Shown here: positions 1 to 6,050 of the stretch, piece by piece | Layout of the letters: each line of letters begins with the position of its first letter | How positions within the stretch are numbered: position 1 is the stretch's first letter | Origin: an uncultured archaeon | Lineage (GTDB): Archaea > Nanobdellota > Nanobdellia > Woesearchaeales > ARS49 | Direction of reading: 5' to 3' | Assembly (NCBI GenBank): GCA_902385765.1 | Contig: CABMGU010000068.1 | Coordinates: 1-7,653, forward strand | DNA length: 7,653 bases | Translations under genes and position numbers: made by a program | Notes under the pieces: model-generated | The model's database searches: none | Seen by the model: only the letters and a program-made list of their open reading frames with translations | What the model was told of the DNA's origin: nothing

Positions 1-40
1 ATGCCTTCTGTCGTAATTCATGTATAATAAAGAAATTAAT

Positions 41-57
41 AAAAAAAGTATAAAAAT
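41..57 (-). terminator. T-rich terminator after the small membrane protein
   Basis: Read leftward, the transcript runs into TTTTT and then TTTTTTT within about 25 bases of the stop codon at 66-68. Oligo-T tracts without a hairpin are the usual archaeal termination signal, so this probably ends the leftward transcription unit. Nothing else is seen in 1-40 except a short ATG-led frame of 8 codons at the edge, too short to call. Confidence 0.5.
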
Positions 58-65
58 CTTGCGAT

Positions 66-392
66 TTAGCCGCTAGCCAACTGCCAGATTGCCTTCAAAG
101 CAACAATCAACGAAGCCGGGAAGACAAAAGTCACGATATTCGCTAAAATCATGTACATCACAGAGCCAGTTGTAAAGATGTTAACAGCTGAACTTGCAGC
201 GACAACCAATGCGATAGTCGCAATCAAGAACTCCTGAACTTCCTTTGATGTAATGTTCAACAAGCCCACAATCAGGCCCAACAACACCAAAATCCAGGTA
301 ACTGACGGCTTTTGCAATGCAGGCACAAAACCAGCAATAACTGCCAAAGCAACACCAATCAAAAATGCCCAATGTCCTGTTTTTGAATCCAT
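66..392 (-). CDS. Small four-helix integral membrane protein, function unknown
   Basis: A 108-residue, strongly hydrophobic protein. Likely membrane segments are at about residues 9-26, 31-46, 53-72 and 78-102, joined by very short loops; the only clearly charged loop is around residues 49-54 (SKEVQE). There is no signal peptide separate from the first helix and no catalytic motif. Small proteins of this build are common in DPANN-type archaeal genomes and have no assigned role that I know of. The ATG at 390-392 is supported by a strong Shine-Dalgarno sequence five bases upstream. It is the last gene of the leftward set, about 100 bases after nurA, and has a possible promoter of its own. I am confident that it is a real gene; its function cannot be read from the sequence. 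Confidence 0.8.
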   Translation of the reverse strand: MDSKTGHWAFLIGVALAVIAGFVPALQKPSVTWILVLLGLIVGLLNITSKEVQEFLIATIALVVAASSAVNIFTTGSVMYMILANIVTFVFPASLIVALKAIWQLASG

Positions 393-397
393 AAAAT

Positions 398-405
398 ATC
401 ACCTC
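398..405 (-). promoter_or_regulatory. Strong Shine-Dalgarno site of the small membrane protein
   Basis: The leftward strand reads GAGGTGAT five bases before the ATG. It is an eight-base match to the anti-Shine-Dalgarno end of archaeal 16S rRNA, and it fixes the start of the 108-residue membrane protein. Confidence 0.75.
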
Positions 406-447
406 TAGGAGAGTTAATCAGAAAATCAGATAAAAAACTATGTAATT

Positions 448-457
448 ACTTAAAAAG
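448..457 (-). promoter_or_regulatory. Possible TATA box for the small membrane protein
   Basis: The leftward strand reads CTTTTTAAGT. Transcription would begin near position 425, giving a leader of about 30 bases that carries the Shine-Dalgarno site. The T-run could equally help to end the nurA transcript. The rest of the nurA-to-membrane-gene gap (393-492) shows nothing else. Confidence 0.4.
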
Positions 458-492
458 AGTATATGCTAGAGGCAGAGCGGCGAATTCAGAAG

Positions 493-1467
493 TCAAAACG
501 TGTTAAGCAAGTCGTGAGCATCCAATGCAGACTCAACAGAACTGAAAGCCTCATTTGACATAACAGCAAAACGGGCACGCAACTGGGAAGTCTCATCCTT
601 TGTCACCTGCGCAAACTTATCAGCATCAATCAAGCCGTAAGGATAACCAAGGAAAGCAGGATCAGCAGAATTGGCAGACAAAGCAGACCACGCTTTAGGC
701 AAGGACTCCCTGTCATGCGGGAAAACATCACACCTGAAAATGTACTTAGCAGCTGGATGCAGTTTCACAAAAGCAATACCACCACCAGCATAATAAGACC
801 AACAGCCAGAAGGAGCAATATTACGCAAAGCAACCAAAGCACCATTACCCAAATCAGTACACAAAGTAGACGTCTTAGACAAGCCAAGAACAACAACACC
901 ATTACGCTGGGCAGAAGTGCGCAAAGAACGCAAAACAGACTCCATCAACTCACCCCTGGCTTCCAAATCACCATCACGAACAAGAATGCCAGTCTTACAA
1001 AGCTCCTCACAAAAACGAAGTTCAAGCAGTTTTCTCACATGACCAGCAACAGCAGAAGGCTCAGCACGCTTTCCAGCAAAACACAAAACAGGATCATTAG
1101 CATCAAAAGAAAACTTTTCCTTCTCAACACCACCTGCATCAAACAAGACAACCTCATAAGCAAGATCAAGACCCTTCTGACAAGCTGTAACAACCAAGAA
1201 AAACTCCCTCAACTCGCGGTCAACACGCACGTTGTTATCATAAAAACAAGCATGCAAGCGGATAAACTGAACACTCACATTAGGACCCTTCAGGATTTCA
1301 CCATTGCCCCCATCAATAAACACCATCTGAGGACCAACAGCAGGACTAATTGCCTGAAAAGACTCCTTCTTCAAAGGAATACGCTCATGAGAACCAAACA
1401 AAATAGCACTACCCTGCTGTTCAAGGCGCTTGGACAAAAACGGGATAATGTAATCAAAGGCGTGCAT
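493..1467 (-). CDS. nurA: NurA-domain 5'-3' nuclease
   Basis: A 324-residue cytoplasmic protein of the NurA family, the archaeal nuclease that works with the HerA helicase to resect DNA ends at double-strand breaks. Visible family marks in order are the metal-binding Asp in FIDGG (residue 52), a second acidic site in VRDGDL (Asp165, Asp167), the strand motif VLGLSKTS (194-200, with the Ser-Lys pair), and the C-terminal YPYGLIDADKFA (275-286), typical of the end of the domain. Length is in the usual NurA range. No herA gene is in the window, although the two are often adjacent in thermophilic archaea. Cys content is noticeable (residues 74, 96, 129, 153, 157, 203, 222, 246) but forms no clear cluster. 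It starts with ATG, with no Shine-Dalgarno site and a TATA-like box about 25 bases upstream, so the message may be leaderless. It follows the exporter gene by 54 bases. Confidence 0.8.
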   Translation of the reverse strand: MHAFDYIIPFLSKRLEQQGSAILFGSHERIPLKKESFQAISPAVGPQMVFIDGGNGEILKGPNVSVQFIRLHACFYDNNVRVDRELREFFLVVTACQKGLDLAYEVVLFDAGGVEKEKFSFDANDPVLCFAGKRAEPSAVAGHVRKLLELRFCEELCKTGILVRDGDLEARGELMESVLRSLRTSAQRNGVVVLGLSKTSTLCTDLGNGALVALRNIAPSGCWSYYAGGGIAFVKLHPAAKYIFRCDVFPHDRESLPKAWSALSANSADPAFLGYPYGLIDADKFAQVTKDETSQLRARFAVMSNEAFSSVESALDAHDLLNTF

Positions 1468-1488
1468 AACAAAGAAAGAAAAACAGCC

Positions 1489-1496
1489 TAATAAAA
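1489..1496 (-). promoter_or_regulatory. Possible TATA box for nurA
   Basis: The leftward strand reads TTTTATTA, centred about 25 bases before the nurA ATG. There is no Shine-Dalgarno sequence, which fits a leaderless transcript starting at or near the ATG. nurA may also be reached by read-through from the CCA-enzyme operon. Confidence 0.4.
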
Positions 1497-1521
1497 CTTT
1501 ATTGGTGAAAAGAAATATAGT

Positions 1522-1980
1522 TTACAAACCAAGCAATTTCAAACCGCCAAATGAGACAATCAAGACTATAATGCCTGCTGTGACGACGCCCAAAAGAATG
1601 GCAAGCAATGCCCTTTTCCACTCCATACCGAAAAACCAGGCAGCCAGAGTAGCGGTATAAACACCAGTAGCAGGCAAAGGAACAGCAACAAACACAGCAA
1701 GACCCAAAAAGCCATACTTGTCAATCAAAGGCTTCACTTTTCTTCTCGTACGCTCCATATATTTGTCAAAAACAGACTGGTAAGAATTAACGTGCAATAA
1801 TCTATTGTGAATGAACTCAAAGAAAAAGTAAACAATCGGAACCACCAGGAGGTTTGCTATTACGCAGACAACAAAAGCAAGCCAGGGACTAACACCAGCT
1901 GCCAAAGCAACAGGAATACCGCCACGAAGCTCACTGACAGGAGTCAGACTAAGCAAAGCAGCCCAAAGCAAAGCGTTCAT
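1522..1980 (-). CDS. Small multidrug export / COG2426-type membrane protein
   Basis: A 152-residue integral membrane protein resembling the Sm_multidrug_ex family (COG2426), distantly related to DedA/VTT proteins. The name 'small multidrug exporter' is inherited, and the transported substrate is generally unknown. The family marks are visible: SELRGGIP at residues 16-23 just after the first hydrophobic stretch, and PLPATG at 101-106 before a further hydrophobic segment, giving two re-entrant-type motifs. Membrane segments are roughly at 26-56, 91-118 and 122-148. A basic loop (TRRKVKP, 78-84) probably faces the cytoplasm. Its ATG overlaps the stop codon of the CCA-adding enzyme gene (ATGA), and a strong GGAGGT site lies inside the end of that gene, so the two are translationally coupled. 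The domain call is fairly secure; the transport role is family-level inference. Confidence 0.75.
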   Translation of the reverse strand: MNALLWAALLSLTPVSELRGGIPVALAAGVSPWLAFVVCVIANLLVVPIVYFFFEFIHNRLLHVNSYQSVFDKYMERTRRKVKPLIDKYGFLGLAVFVAVPLPATGVYTATLAAWFFGMEWKRALLAILLGVVTAGIIVLIVSFGGLKLLGL

Positions 1981-3359
1981 ACTACCTCCTCCTGTTCAAA
2001 GCGCCGCGGTCTACGACTCGCTTTCATCGGAAATTTGCATAACGATGCCTTTTGTGCAAATTTCCGAGTGTGTTCGGAAATCTTGGATTTCCGACATTTC
2101 TCCCCACGCCTTGCAAGGGGAGAAGAAAGCGACCTTGCGGAGCAAGGCGCAGCGATAGAAACTCTCTCCTTAACATACGGCTCGCCAATCAAACGCTTAA
2201 CAACCCGCTCAGGAGTACGCTCAGCACGCATTATTTTAGCATAAACACGACCTTTCCTGACAAAAGTCTTCTTGTAAATGGCTTTAAACTTCTTAACAGC
2301 ATCAGGAATCTTCACAGGCGGACCCATCCAGTCCATATCAGCAGGCAATTCTTTCTTATCCAGCAAGAACCACCAAGTGCCATTTGCTTTTTTATCCCAC
2401 AACCAGCCAGAATCCTTAACGTGGAAGTCAGACAACTGGTCACGAACGTGTTCAAAAGCACGAACAAACTTAGTACCAGCAACATCCTCCTTATCAGGCA
2501 AAGTTTTAACACTGATTTTAATTAAGTGACCTTTCATTTTAGCAAAGTCAACAGGCTTCTCAATGAATAAGTCAACAGCGGGCTTTTTCAGGAATTTCCT
2601 GGCACCAGAAATGAACCTGTCAAGATTTTCCACTGTCAAAGCAGCAGCAGCATTCCTGCCAGGCTGAACAGGGTCAACCAAGATAAGAGGACCCTCTGTC
2701 TTGGACTTGTTCATCATCAACAACGACTTGCCTTTATACGTGTTATAATAGTCAAGAATAACCTTAGGCTTCCAATTCTTAGCAGCTTTCAACAAAGGCA
2801 AGAAGCCCTTGTAATAGATGACTAAAATGTCAAGCACGTGACCGGAAAAACCACGAATATAGCTCTCTGCGCCATAACAATAATTGGCTTTGCAGAATTT
2901 TTTGGCAAGACGGATGTCATTCTTCAGGTTCTTTCCGTTCTTATTTACCCAGGCAACGTGCCAAGGAGAGAAATCAGTAACGTTCTCAGCCTGATCAGGC
3001 TTTTTAATATCAAGCACAGGAATGATTTCGTACTTTATACCATTCCTAACCCAGAAATAATCACGACTGCCATGAATGCGCTCGGGCTTTGGAAGAGCCT
3101 TCTCCAACAGATTGCTCAAATTCTGATTATGATGAACAAAACTGAACTTCACAAAGACATCAACGTCATAGTCGCCTGACAACCAGGTATCCTTTGCATA
3201 ACTGCCACCAAGAACAGCAGCTGCCTTGAACTTGTTGCGCTTAAGCTCCTTGTTAAGACCTGAAAGAAAACCATTAACCTCGCCAAGAACCTTCCTGCGC
3301 TCATCACTAGAAGGAACAATGCTTTTCAAGACGGGCTGGAAAATGTTTTGATAACGCAT
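1977..3359 (-). CDS. cca: Archaeal CCA-adding enzyme (tRNA nucleotidyltransferase) with a palindrome-encoded tail
   Basis: Adds CCA to tRNA 3' ends from CTP and ATP without a template, in the cytoplasm. It is class I archaeal type, 460 residues from the ATG at 3357-3359; an upstream TTG would add two residues but has no support. Numbering from the ATG, the nucleotidyltransferase signature is GGSYAKDTWLSGDYDVDV at 51-68, with the metal-binding pair Asp65 and Asp67, and a third acidic site near YEIIPV (110-115). GFSGHVLDILVIYY (170-183) and DPVQPGRNAAAAL (229-241) are the conserved archaeal central motifs. The family usually ends soon after a motif like GEPYVKER (392-399). Here about 58 more residues, basic and Ser/Ala-rich, follow from about 403; they are encoded by nested inverted repeats (see the repeat at 2018-2150) and look added. 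A leaderless-type promoter lies upstream; the next gene overlaps by four bases. Confidence 0.9.
   Translation of the reverse strand: MRYQNIFQPVLKSIVPSSDERRKVLGEVNGFLSGLNKELKRNKFKAAAVLGGSYAKDTWLSGDYDVDVFVKFSFVHHNQNLSNLLEKALPKPERIHGSRDYFWVRNGIKYEIIPVLDIKKPDQAENVTDFSPWHVAWVNKNGKNLKNDIRLAKKFCKANYCYGAESYIRGFSGHVLDILVIYYKGFLPLLKAAKNWKPKVILDYYNTYKGKSLLMMNKSKTEGPLILVDPVQPGRNAAAALTVENLDRFISGARKFLKKPAVDLFIEKPVDFAKMKGHLIKISVKTLPDKEDVAGTKFVRAFEHVRDQLSDFHVKDSGWLWDKKANGTWWFLLDKKELPADMDWMGPPVKIPDAVKKFKAIYKKTFVRKGRVYAKIMRAERTPERVVKRLIGEPYVKERVSIAAPCSARSLSSPLARRGEKCRKSKISEHTRKFAQKASLCKFPMKASRRPRRFEQEEVV
1984..1989 (-). promoter_or_regulatory. Shine-Dalgarno site inside the end of cca
   Basis: The leftward strand reads GGAGGT three bases before the ATG of the exporter-family gene. 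It overlaps the last codons of cca (Glu-Glu-Val-Val), so the extra cca tail and this ribosome binding site share sequence. It supports translational coupling of the two genes. Confidence 0.7.
2018..2150. repeat. Nested palindromic element (cloverleaf) inside the 3' end of cca
   Basis: Five inverted repeats are packed into 133 bases. An 8-base closing stem pairs TCGCTTTC (2018-2025) with GAAAGCGA (2125-2132). Inside it are three hairpins: 13 bp with arms 2027-2039 and 2055-2067; 9 bp with arms 2074-2082 and 2086-2094 and a three-base loop; and 8 bp with arms 2098-2105 and 2117-2124. A fourth hairpin pairs CCTTGC (2133-2138) with GCAAGG (2142-2147), extended by GCG/CGC around one bulged A; its GCG (2129-2131) overlaps the closing stem, so the two forms compete there. 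Two hairpins share the arm TCGGAAAT. The block has no stop codon in the cca frame. This resembles small palindromic mobile elements that insert within genes, such as the Rickettsia palindromic elements; no relation to those is claimed. All pairings were read by eye. Confidence 0.8.
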
Positions 3360-3380
3360 AACCAAGCAAACGAAAGACTG

Positions 3381-3388
3381 TTTAAAAA
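3381..3388 (-). promoter_or_regulatory. TATA box of the cca operon
   Basis: The leftward strand reads TTTTTAAA about 25 bases before the cca ATG, the spacing expected for a leaderless archaeal message. There is no Shine-Dalgarno sequence before the ATG. It faces away from the antiporter promoter, about 20 bases distant. Confidence 0.55.
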
Positions 3389-3406
3389 GCTTAGTGGTGA
3401 CGAAAG

Positions 3407-3414
3407 TTTAAATA
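3407..3414 (+). promoter_or_regulatory. TATA box of the antiporter-PIN operon
   Basis: TTTAAATA preceded by a purine-rich CGAAAG stretch that could serve as the TFB recognition element. It is centred about 26 bases before the antiporter ATG at 3437, giving a leaderless or very short-leader transcript. Confidence 0.6.
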
Positions 3415-3436
3415 GACGCCAGACAGACGACAAGAA

Positions 3437-4600
3437 ATGCAAGAAGCACTGATAATCACAACAGCAATCGCGTTCTTATTGTTCGTGGGAGTACTGTGCT
3501 CCTGGATAAGCAGTAAGCTAAGAATACCAGACGTGCTACTGCTGATAATCACAGGAATGGCTTTCGGAGCAATACAATACAAGAATGTAGCCCTAATAGA
3601 ATTTCCAAACGTGTTTTTGAACAGCGTGGCAATACTCGCGCTCGCCATGATAGTATTTGACAGCACAGCAAGACTACGATTAAGAGAACTCGACACGTTC
3701 AGCCTCAAAGCAGTAAATTTGACGTTTTTGAATACAATATTCATACTCGTGTTCTTCACAATCGCAGCAAAATATATACTAAACCTGCCATTCTGGACCA
3801 GCTTATTGTTCTCAGCACTAATGACAGGGACATCACCGGAAATAATGCTTGAATACACCGGAAAAAACAAAGCACTTATGCTATTGAAACTGGAAAGCAT
3901 ATTCAACACGCCACTGACAGTAATCCTGCCATTCCTAGTACTGGATTTGATGGAAAAAATCAAAATCACAATGCTGACAGAAATAATAGAACAAGCAACA
4001 CCATTCGTAATGAAATTCATCGTCGGAATCGGCACAGGAGTATTCATCGGAATCGTGCTGTTCAAAGTCGTACAAAAAGCATACACACAAGTCTACTCGC
4101 CGCTTGCGGTGATAGTGGCGGCATTACTGTCTTATGTGCTGGCTGAGAACCTTGGAGGAAGCGGAGTGCTCGCAGTTACAGCACTCGGACTATTCTTCGG
4201 AAATGCATACGCTAAAGATAAGATTAACCTCCTTGGAGCAGAAAGCGTGCTAGCAAAAGCATTGTATATTCTTGTGTTCATGCTCGCAGGACTTGTCATC
4301 AAGATACCCTACACTACAGAATTCTTCATCACGTCAGCAATAATGTTCGGAGTTTATACAATAATAAGATTTGCCGGATGCTGGACAAGCGTCAAGAACG
4401 CAAAAGAAGCAATCTACATGGCACTAAACGCGCCAAAAGGAGTGGCAACAGCAGCAGTTGTCTTCATGCTCGCAGTACACAATATTGAAGGCATCAGCAC
4501 AATAATAGACATGACCTTCGCGTTTATACTGTACAGCATCATATTATCAGCAATCACAACCTGGGTGACAAAACTTGAAAACCATACTGCTCGACACTAA
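3437..4600 (+). CDS. CPA-type cation/proton antiporter with altered ND motif
   Basis: A 387-residue polytopic membrane protein of the monovalent cation:proton antiporter (Na+/H+ exchanger) fold, with roughly 12 hydrophobic segments and no cytoplasmic regulatory domain. These proteins exchange Na+ or K+ for H+ across the membrane for pH and salt balance. Family landmarks are the first unwound-helix region, here GTSPEIMLEY (131-140), the next helix with ESIFNTPLTVILP (153-165), GGSGVLAVTALGLFFGN (240-256), an Arg in RFAGC (311-315), and NAPKGVATAA (331-340), matching the late RG-rich motif of CPA1 proteins. In typical CPA1 members the 'ESIFN' is followed by Asp (the ND pair that carries protons); here it is Thr158, and the TDP-like motif is also changed, so the ion specificity or mechanism may differ. 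The PIN gene begins inside its last codons. Confidence 0.75.
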   Translation: MQEALIITTAIAFLLFVGVLCSWISSKLRIPDVLLLIITGMAFGAIQYKNVALIEFPNVFLNSVAILALAMIVFDSTARLRLRELDTFSLKAVNLTFLNTIFILVFFTIAAKYILNLPFWTSLLFSALMTGTSPEIMLEYTGKNKALMLLKLESIFNTPLTVILPFLVLDLMEKIKITMLTEIIEQATPFVMKFIVGIGTGVFIGIVLFKVVQKAYTQVYSPLAVIVAALLSYVLAENLGGSGVLAVTALGLFFGNAYAKDKINLLGAESVLAKALYILVFMLAGLVIKIPYTTEFFITSAIMFGVYTIIRFAGCWTSVKNAKEAIYMALNAPKGVATAAVVFMLAVHNIEGISTIIDMTFAFILYSIILSAITTWVTKLENHTARH

Positions 4601-4958
4601 TTTTTTAGTGGAATGCGCAAAAAACAGGATAGACATACAGACAGAGCTGACCAGAGTGCTGGATTTCTCGTTTGAAATCGCCATCCTGGACAGGACCATG
4701 GAAGAACTTGATGAGATAATAGCGCGAGGCAAGAAAGAAGGACAGGCAGCAAAACTCGCAAGAACAATACTAATGACAAAACAGGTAACAATACTGCCGA
4801 CAATGGGAGGGCACACTGACAACCTGCTGGTTGAGATGGCAGACGAAAATCACATCATTGCCACAATGGACAGGGCTTTGAAGCAAAGACTGAAAAGAAA
4901 AAAACAGGACGTTGTGATAATCAGAGGAATGAAAAAGCTGGCAGTGGTTGGGGCGTAA
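4575..4958 (+). CDS. PIN-domain ribonuclease-fold protein, Fcf1/Utp24-like
   Basis: A 127-residue single PIN domain. The acidic residues expected for a metal-dependent nuclease are present: Asp7 in LLDTNFL, Glu43/Glu44 in TMEELDE, Asp82 in GHTDNLLVEMA and Asp99 in ATMDRALK. This length and pattern match the archaeal Fcf1-like PIN proteins commonly encoded next to translation and RNA polymerase genes, thought to act in rRNA processing; a VapC-type toxin is less likely because no antitoxin gene adjoins. Translation starts at TTG (4575), chosen because the PIN domain begins at once with KTILLDTN and no ATG would keep that strand. GGGTGA six bases upstream serves as ribosome binding site. It overlaps the antiporter gene by 26 bases. 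In many archaea rpoE' follows directly; here the methylase module intervenes. Confidence 0.8.
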   Translation: MKTILLDTNFLVECAKNRIDIQTELTRVLDFSFEIAILDRTMEELDEIIARGKKEGQAAKLARTILMTKQVTILPTMGGHTDNLLVEMADENHIIATMDRALKQRLKRKKQDVVIIRGMKKLAVVGA

Positions 4959-4980
4959 CATCACTTTTCCGAAATATGTA

Positions 4981-5020
4981 TTTAGGTACCAAAAAGCTTA
5001 TAAATCGATAGGTACCTAAA
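4981..5020 (+). promoter_or_regulatory. TATA box bracketed by a perfect inverted repeat: candidate operator of the abrB-dam operon
   Basis: TTTAGGTACC (4981-4990) and its exact reverse complement GGTACCTAAA (5011-5020) flank a 20-base spacer that holds the TATA box TTATAAAT (4998-5005). Each arm contains the palindrome GGTACC, so this could also be two separate dimer sites 26 bp apart centre to centre. The downstream GTG start at 5027 is about 25 bases from the TATA box and lacks a Shine-Dalgarno site, consistent with a leaderless transcript. A protein bound to both arms would block TBP/TFB access. The neighbouring AbrB-type protein is the obvious candidate to bind here. Confidence 0.7.
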
Positions 5021-5026
5021 AGAATT

Positions 5027-5191
5027 GTGAAACTTTTAAGTCAAAAGAGCAGGGAATACAACGGAAAGAAATATCATAAATTCTGGATAATACTACCCAA
5101 CAAAATAATAGAAAAACTACGATGGAAACAAGGCGACGAACTAGAAGCTGAAATAGAAAAAGACAAACTCACCATAGAGAAAGAGGATTAA
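5027..5191 (+). CDS. AbrB/SpoVT-type small DNA-binding protein
   Basis: A 54-residue protein starting at GTG. Residues 16-51 carry the swapped-hairpin AbrB pattern: KFWIILPNKIIEKL followed by RWKQGDELEAEI and a final strand DKLTIEK. Such proteins are dimeric DNA-binding regulators or the antitoxin half of toxin pairs. The operon holds no toxin: the next gene, four bases on, is an adenine methylase. I therefore infer a repressor or controller of the methylase operon, binding the inverted repeat around its own TATA box. The start is placed at GTG 5027 because it lies about 25 bases from the TATA box and leaves the full domain. A TTG overlaps two bases upstream but in another frame. The fold call is good; the controller role is inference. 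Confidence 0.75.
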   Translation: MKLLSQKSREYNGKKYHKFWIILPNKIIEKLRWKQGDELEAEIEKDKLTIEKED

Positions 5192-5195
5192 AAAA

Positions 5196-6050
5196 ATGAA
5201 CGTTCCAACATTCGTTAAATGGGCCGGCGGGAAAAAACAACTCCTGCAACAATTCAAAGACGTCTTCCCAAAAGAAATAACCACATACCACGAACCATTT
5301 GTAGGAGGAGGAAGCGTAGCATTCTACATAATCAAAAACCACAAACCAAAAAAAGTTTTCATTTCGGACATTAACGAAGAACTAATCAACTGCTATAAGG
5401 TCATAAAGAATGATGTCAAGGAGCTAATCTGGAGTCTCAAACAATATGCAAAAATGCACAGCAAAAAAACATACTACAATTTTAGAGAGCAAAATCCTCA
5501 AAAACTGTCAAGCGTTCAGAGAGCTGCACGATTTATCTATCTCAACAAAACCTGCTTTAATGGATTATACCGGGTAAATAGCACTGGGAAGTTCAATGTG
5601 CCAATCGGAAGCTACAATAAACCAGCAATAGTCCAAGAAGAAGACCTGAAGGAGATATCCAGACTTCTAAAAAAGGCCGTAATCAATAAAACCTCTTTTG
5701 AAGCCGTTCTTAATGTAGCCAAAAAAGGCGACTTCATTTACTTTGATCCGCCTTATTACCCTATAAAGAAAGGACAAAGCTTCACAACGTATACCAAAGA
5801 AAACTTTTTAGAAAAAGAACAGGAAACGCTAGCCAGAACATTCAAAAGCTTAGATAAAAGAGGATGCCTCGTAATGCTCAGCAACAGCGACACAGAATTC
5901 ATCAAAAAACGCTACAAAGACTACAACATCACAATCGTTAAAGCCAAAAGAATGATAAACTGCGATGCCACCAAAAGGGGAGCGATCAATGAACTTGTAG
6001 TAACCAACTATCCAATCGATAAAATCCAGAAAACGCTCAAAACGGTTTAA
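5196..6050 (+). CDS. dam: Dam/DpnM-like DNA adenine-N6 methylase (D12 class)
   Basis: A 284-residue S-adenosylmethionine-dependent methyltransferase that methylates adenine N6 in DNA. Motifs in order: the AdoMet site begins at the N terminus with KWAGGKK (8-14), FVGGGSVAFY (35-44) continues it, DIN (58-60) follows, the target-recognition part carries NKTCFNGLYRVN (117-128), the catalytic DPPY is at 184-187, and RMINCDATKRGAINELVVTNY (252-272) is the C-terminal signature of Dam, DpnM and MboA relatives. The usual target of that subgroup is GATC, so GATC is the best guess. Length matches the family. It is co-transcribed with the AbrB gene, with AGAGG about nine bases ahead of the ATG. Its 3' end overlaps the convergent 184-residue gene by 14 bases, a layout common for methylase and partner nuclease genes. 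It could also be a solitary methylase. Confidence 0.9.
   Translation: MNVPTFVKWAGGKKQLLQQFKDVFPKEITTYHEPFVGGGSVAFYIIKNHKPKKVFISDINEELINCYKVIKNDVKELIWSLKQYAKMHSKKTYYNFREQNPQKLSSVQRAARFIYLNKTCFNGLYRVNSTGKFNVPIGSYNKPAIVQEEDLKEISRLLKKAVINKTSFEAVLNVAKKGDFIYFDPPYYPIKKGQSFTTYTKENFLEKEQETLARTFKSLDKRGCLVMLSNSDTEFIKKRYKDYNITIVKAKRMINCDATKRGAINELVVTNYPIDKIQKTLKTV

Noticed and set aside
1..13. Similarity of the window's first bases to 2045-2057 (ATGCCTTnTGT), perhaps an edge of another palindromic element
   Set aside because: Too short to separate from chance and cut by the window edge.
715..1491. Long rightward open frame opposite nurA
   Set aside because: Its translation is Thr/Asn/Ser-rich and low in complexity, has no domain, and mirrors the strong strand bias of nurA, which has clear nuclease motifs.
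3391..4086. Leftward frame of 231 codons opposite the antiporter gene
   Set aside because: It is the antisense shadow of hydrophobic codons; the rightward frame carries the family motifs and the promoter.
4981..5026. abrB as antitoxin with the PIN protein as its toxin (VapBC-like pair)
   Set aside because: The PIN gene precedes it by 68 bases, has its own operon with the antiporter, and matches the conserved Fcf1-like neighbour of rpoE'; abrB has its own promoter and is coupled to dam.
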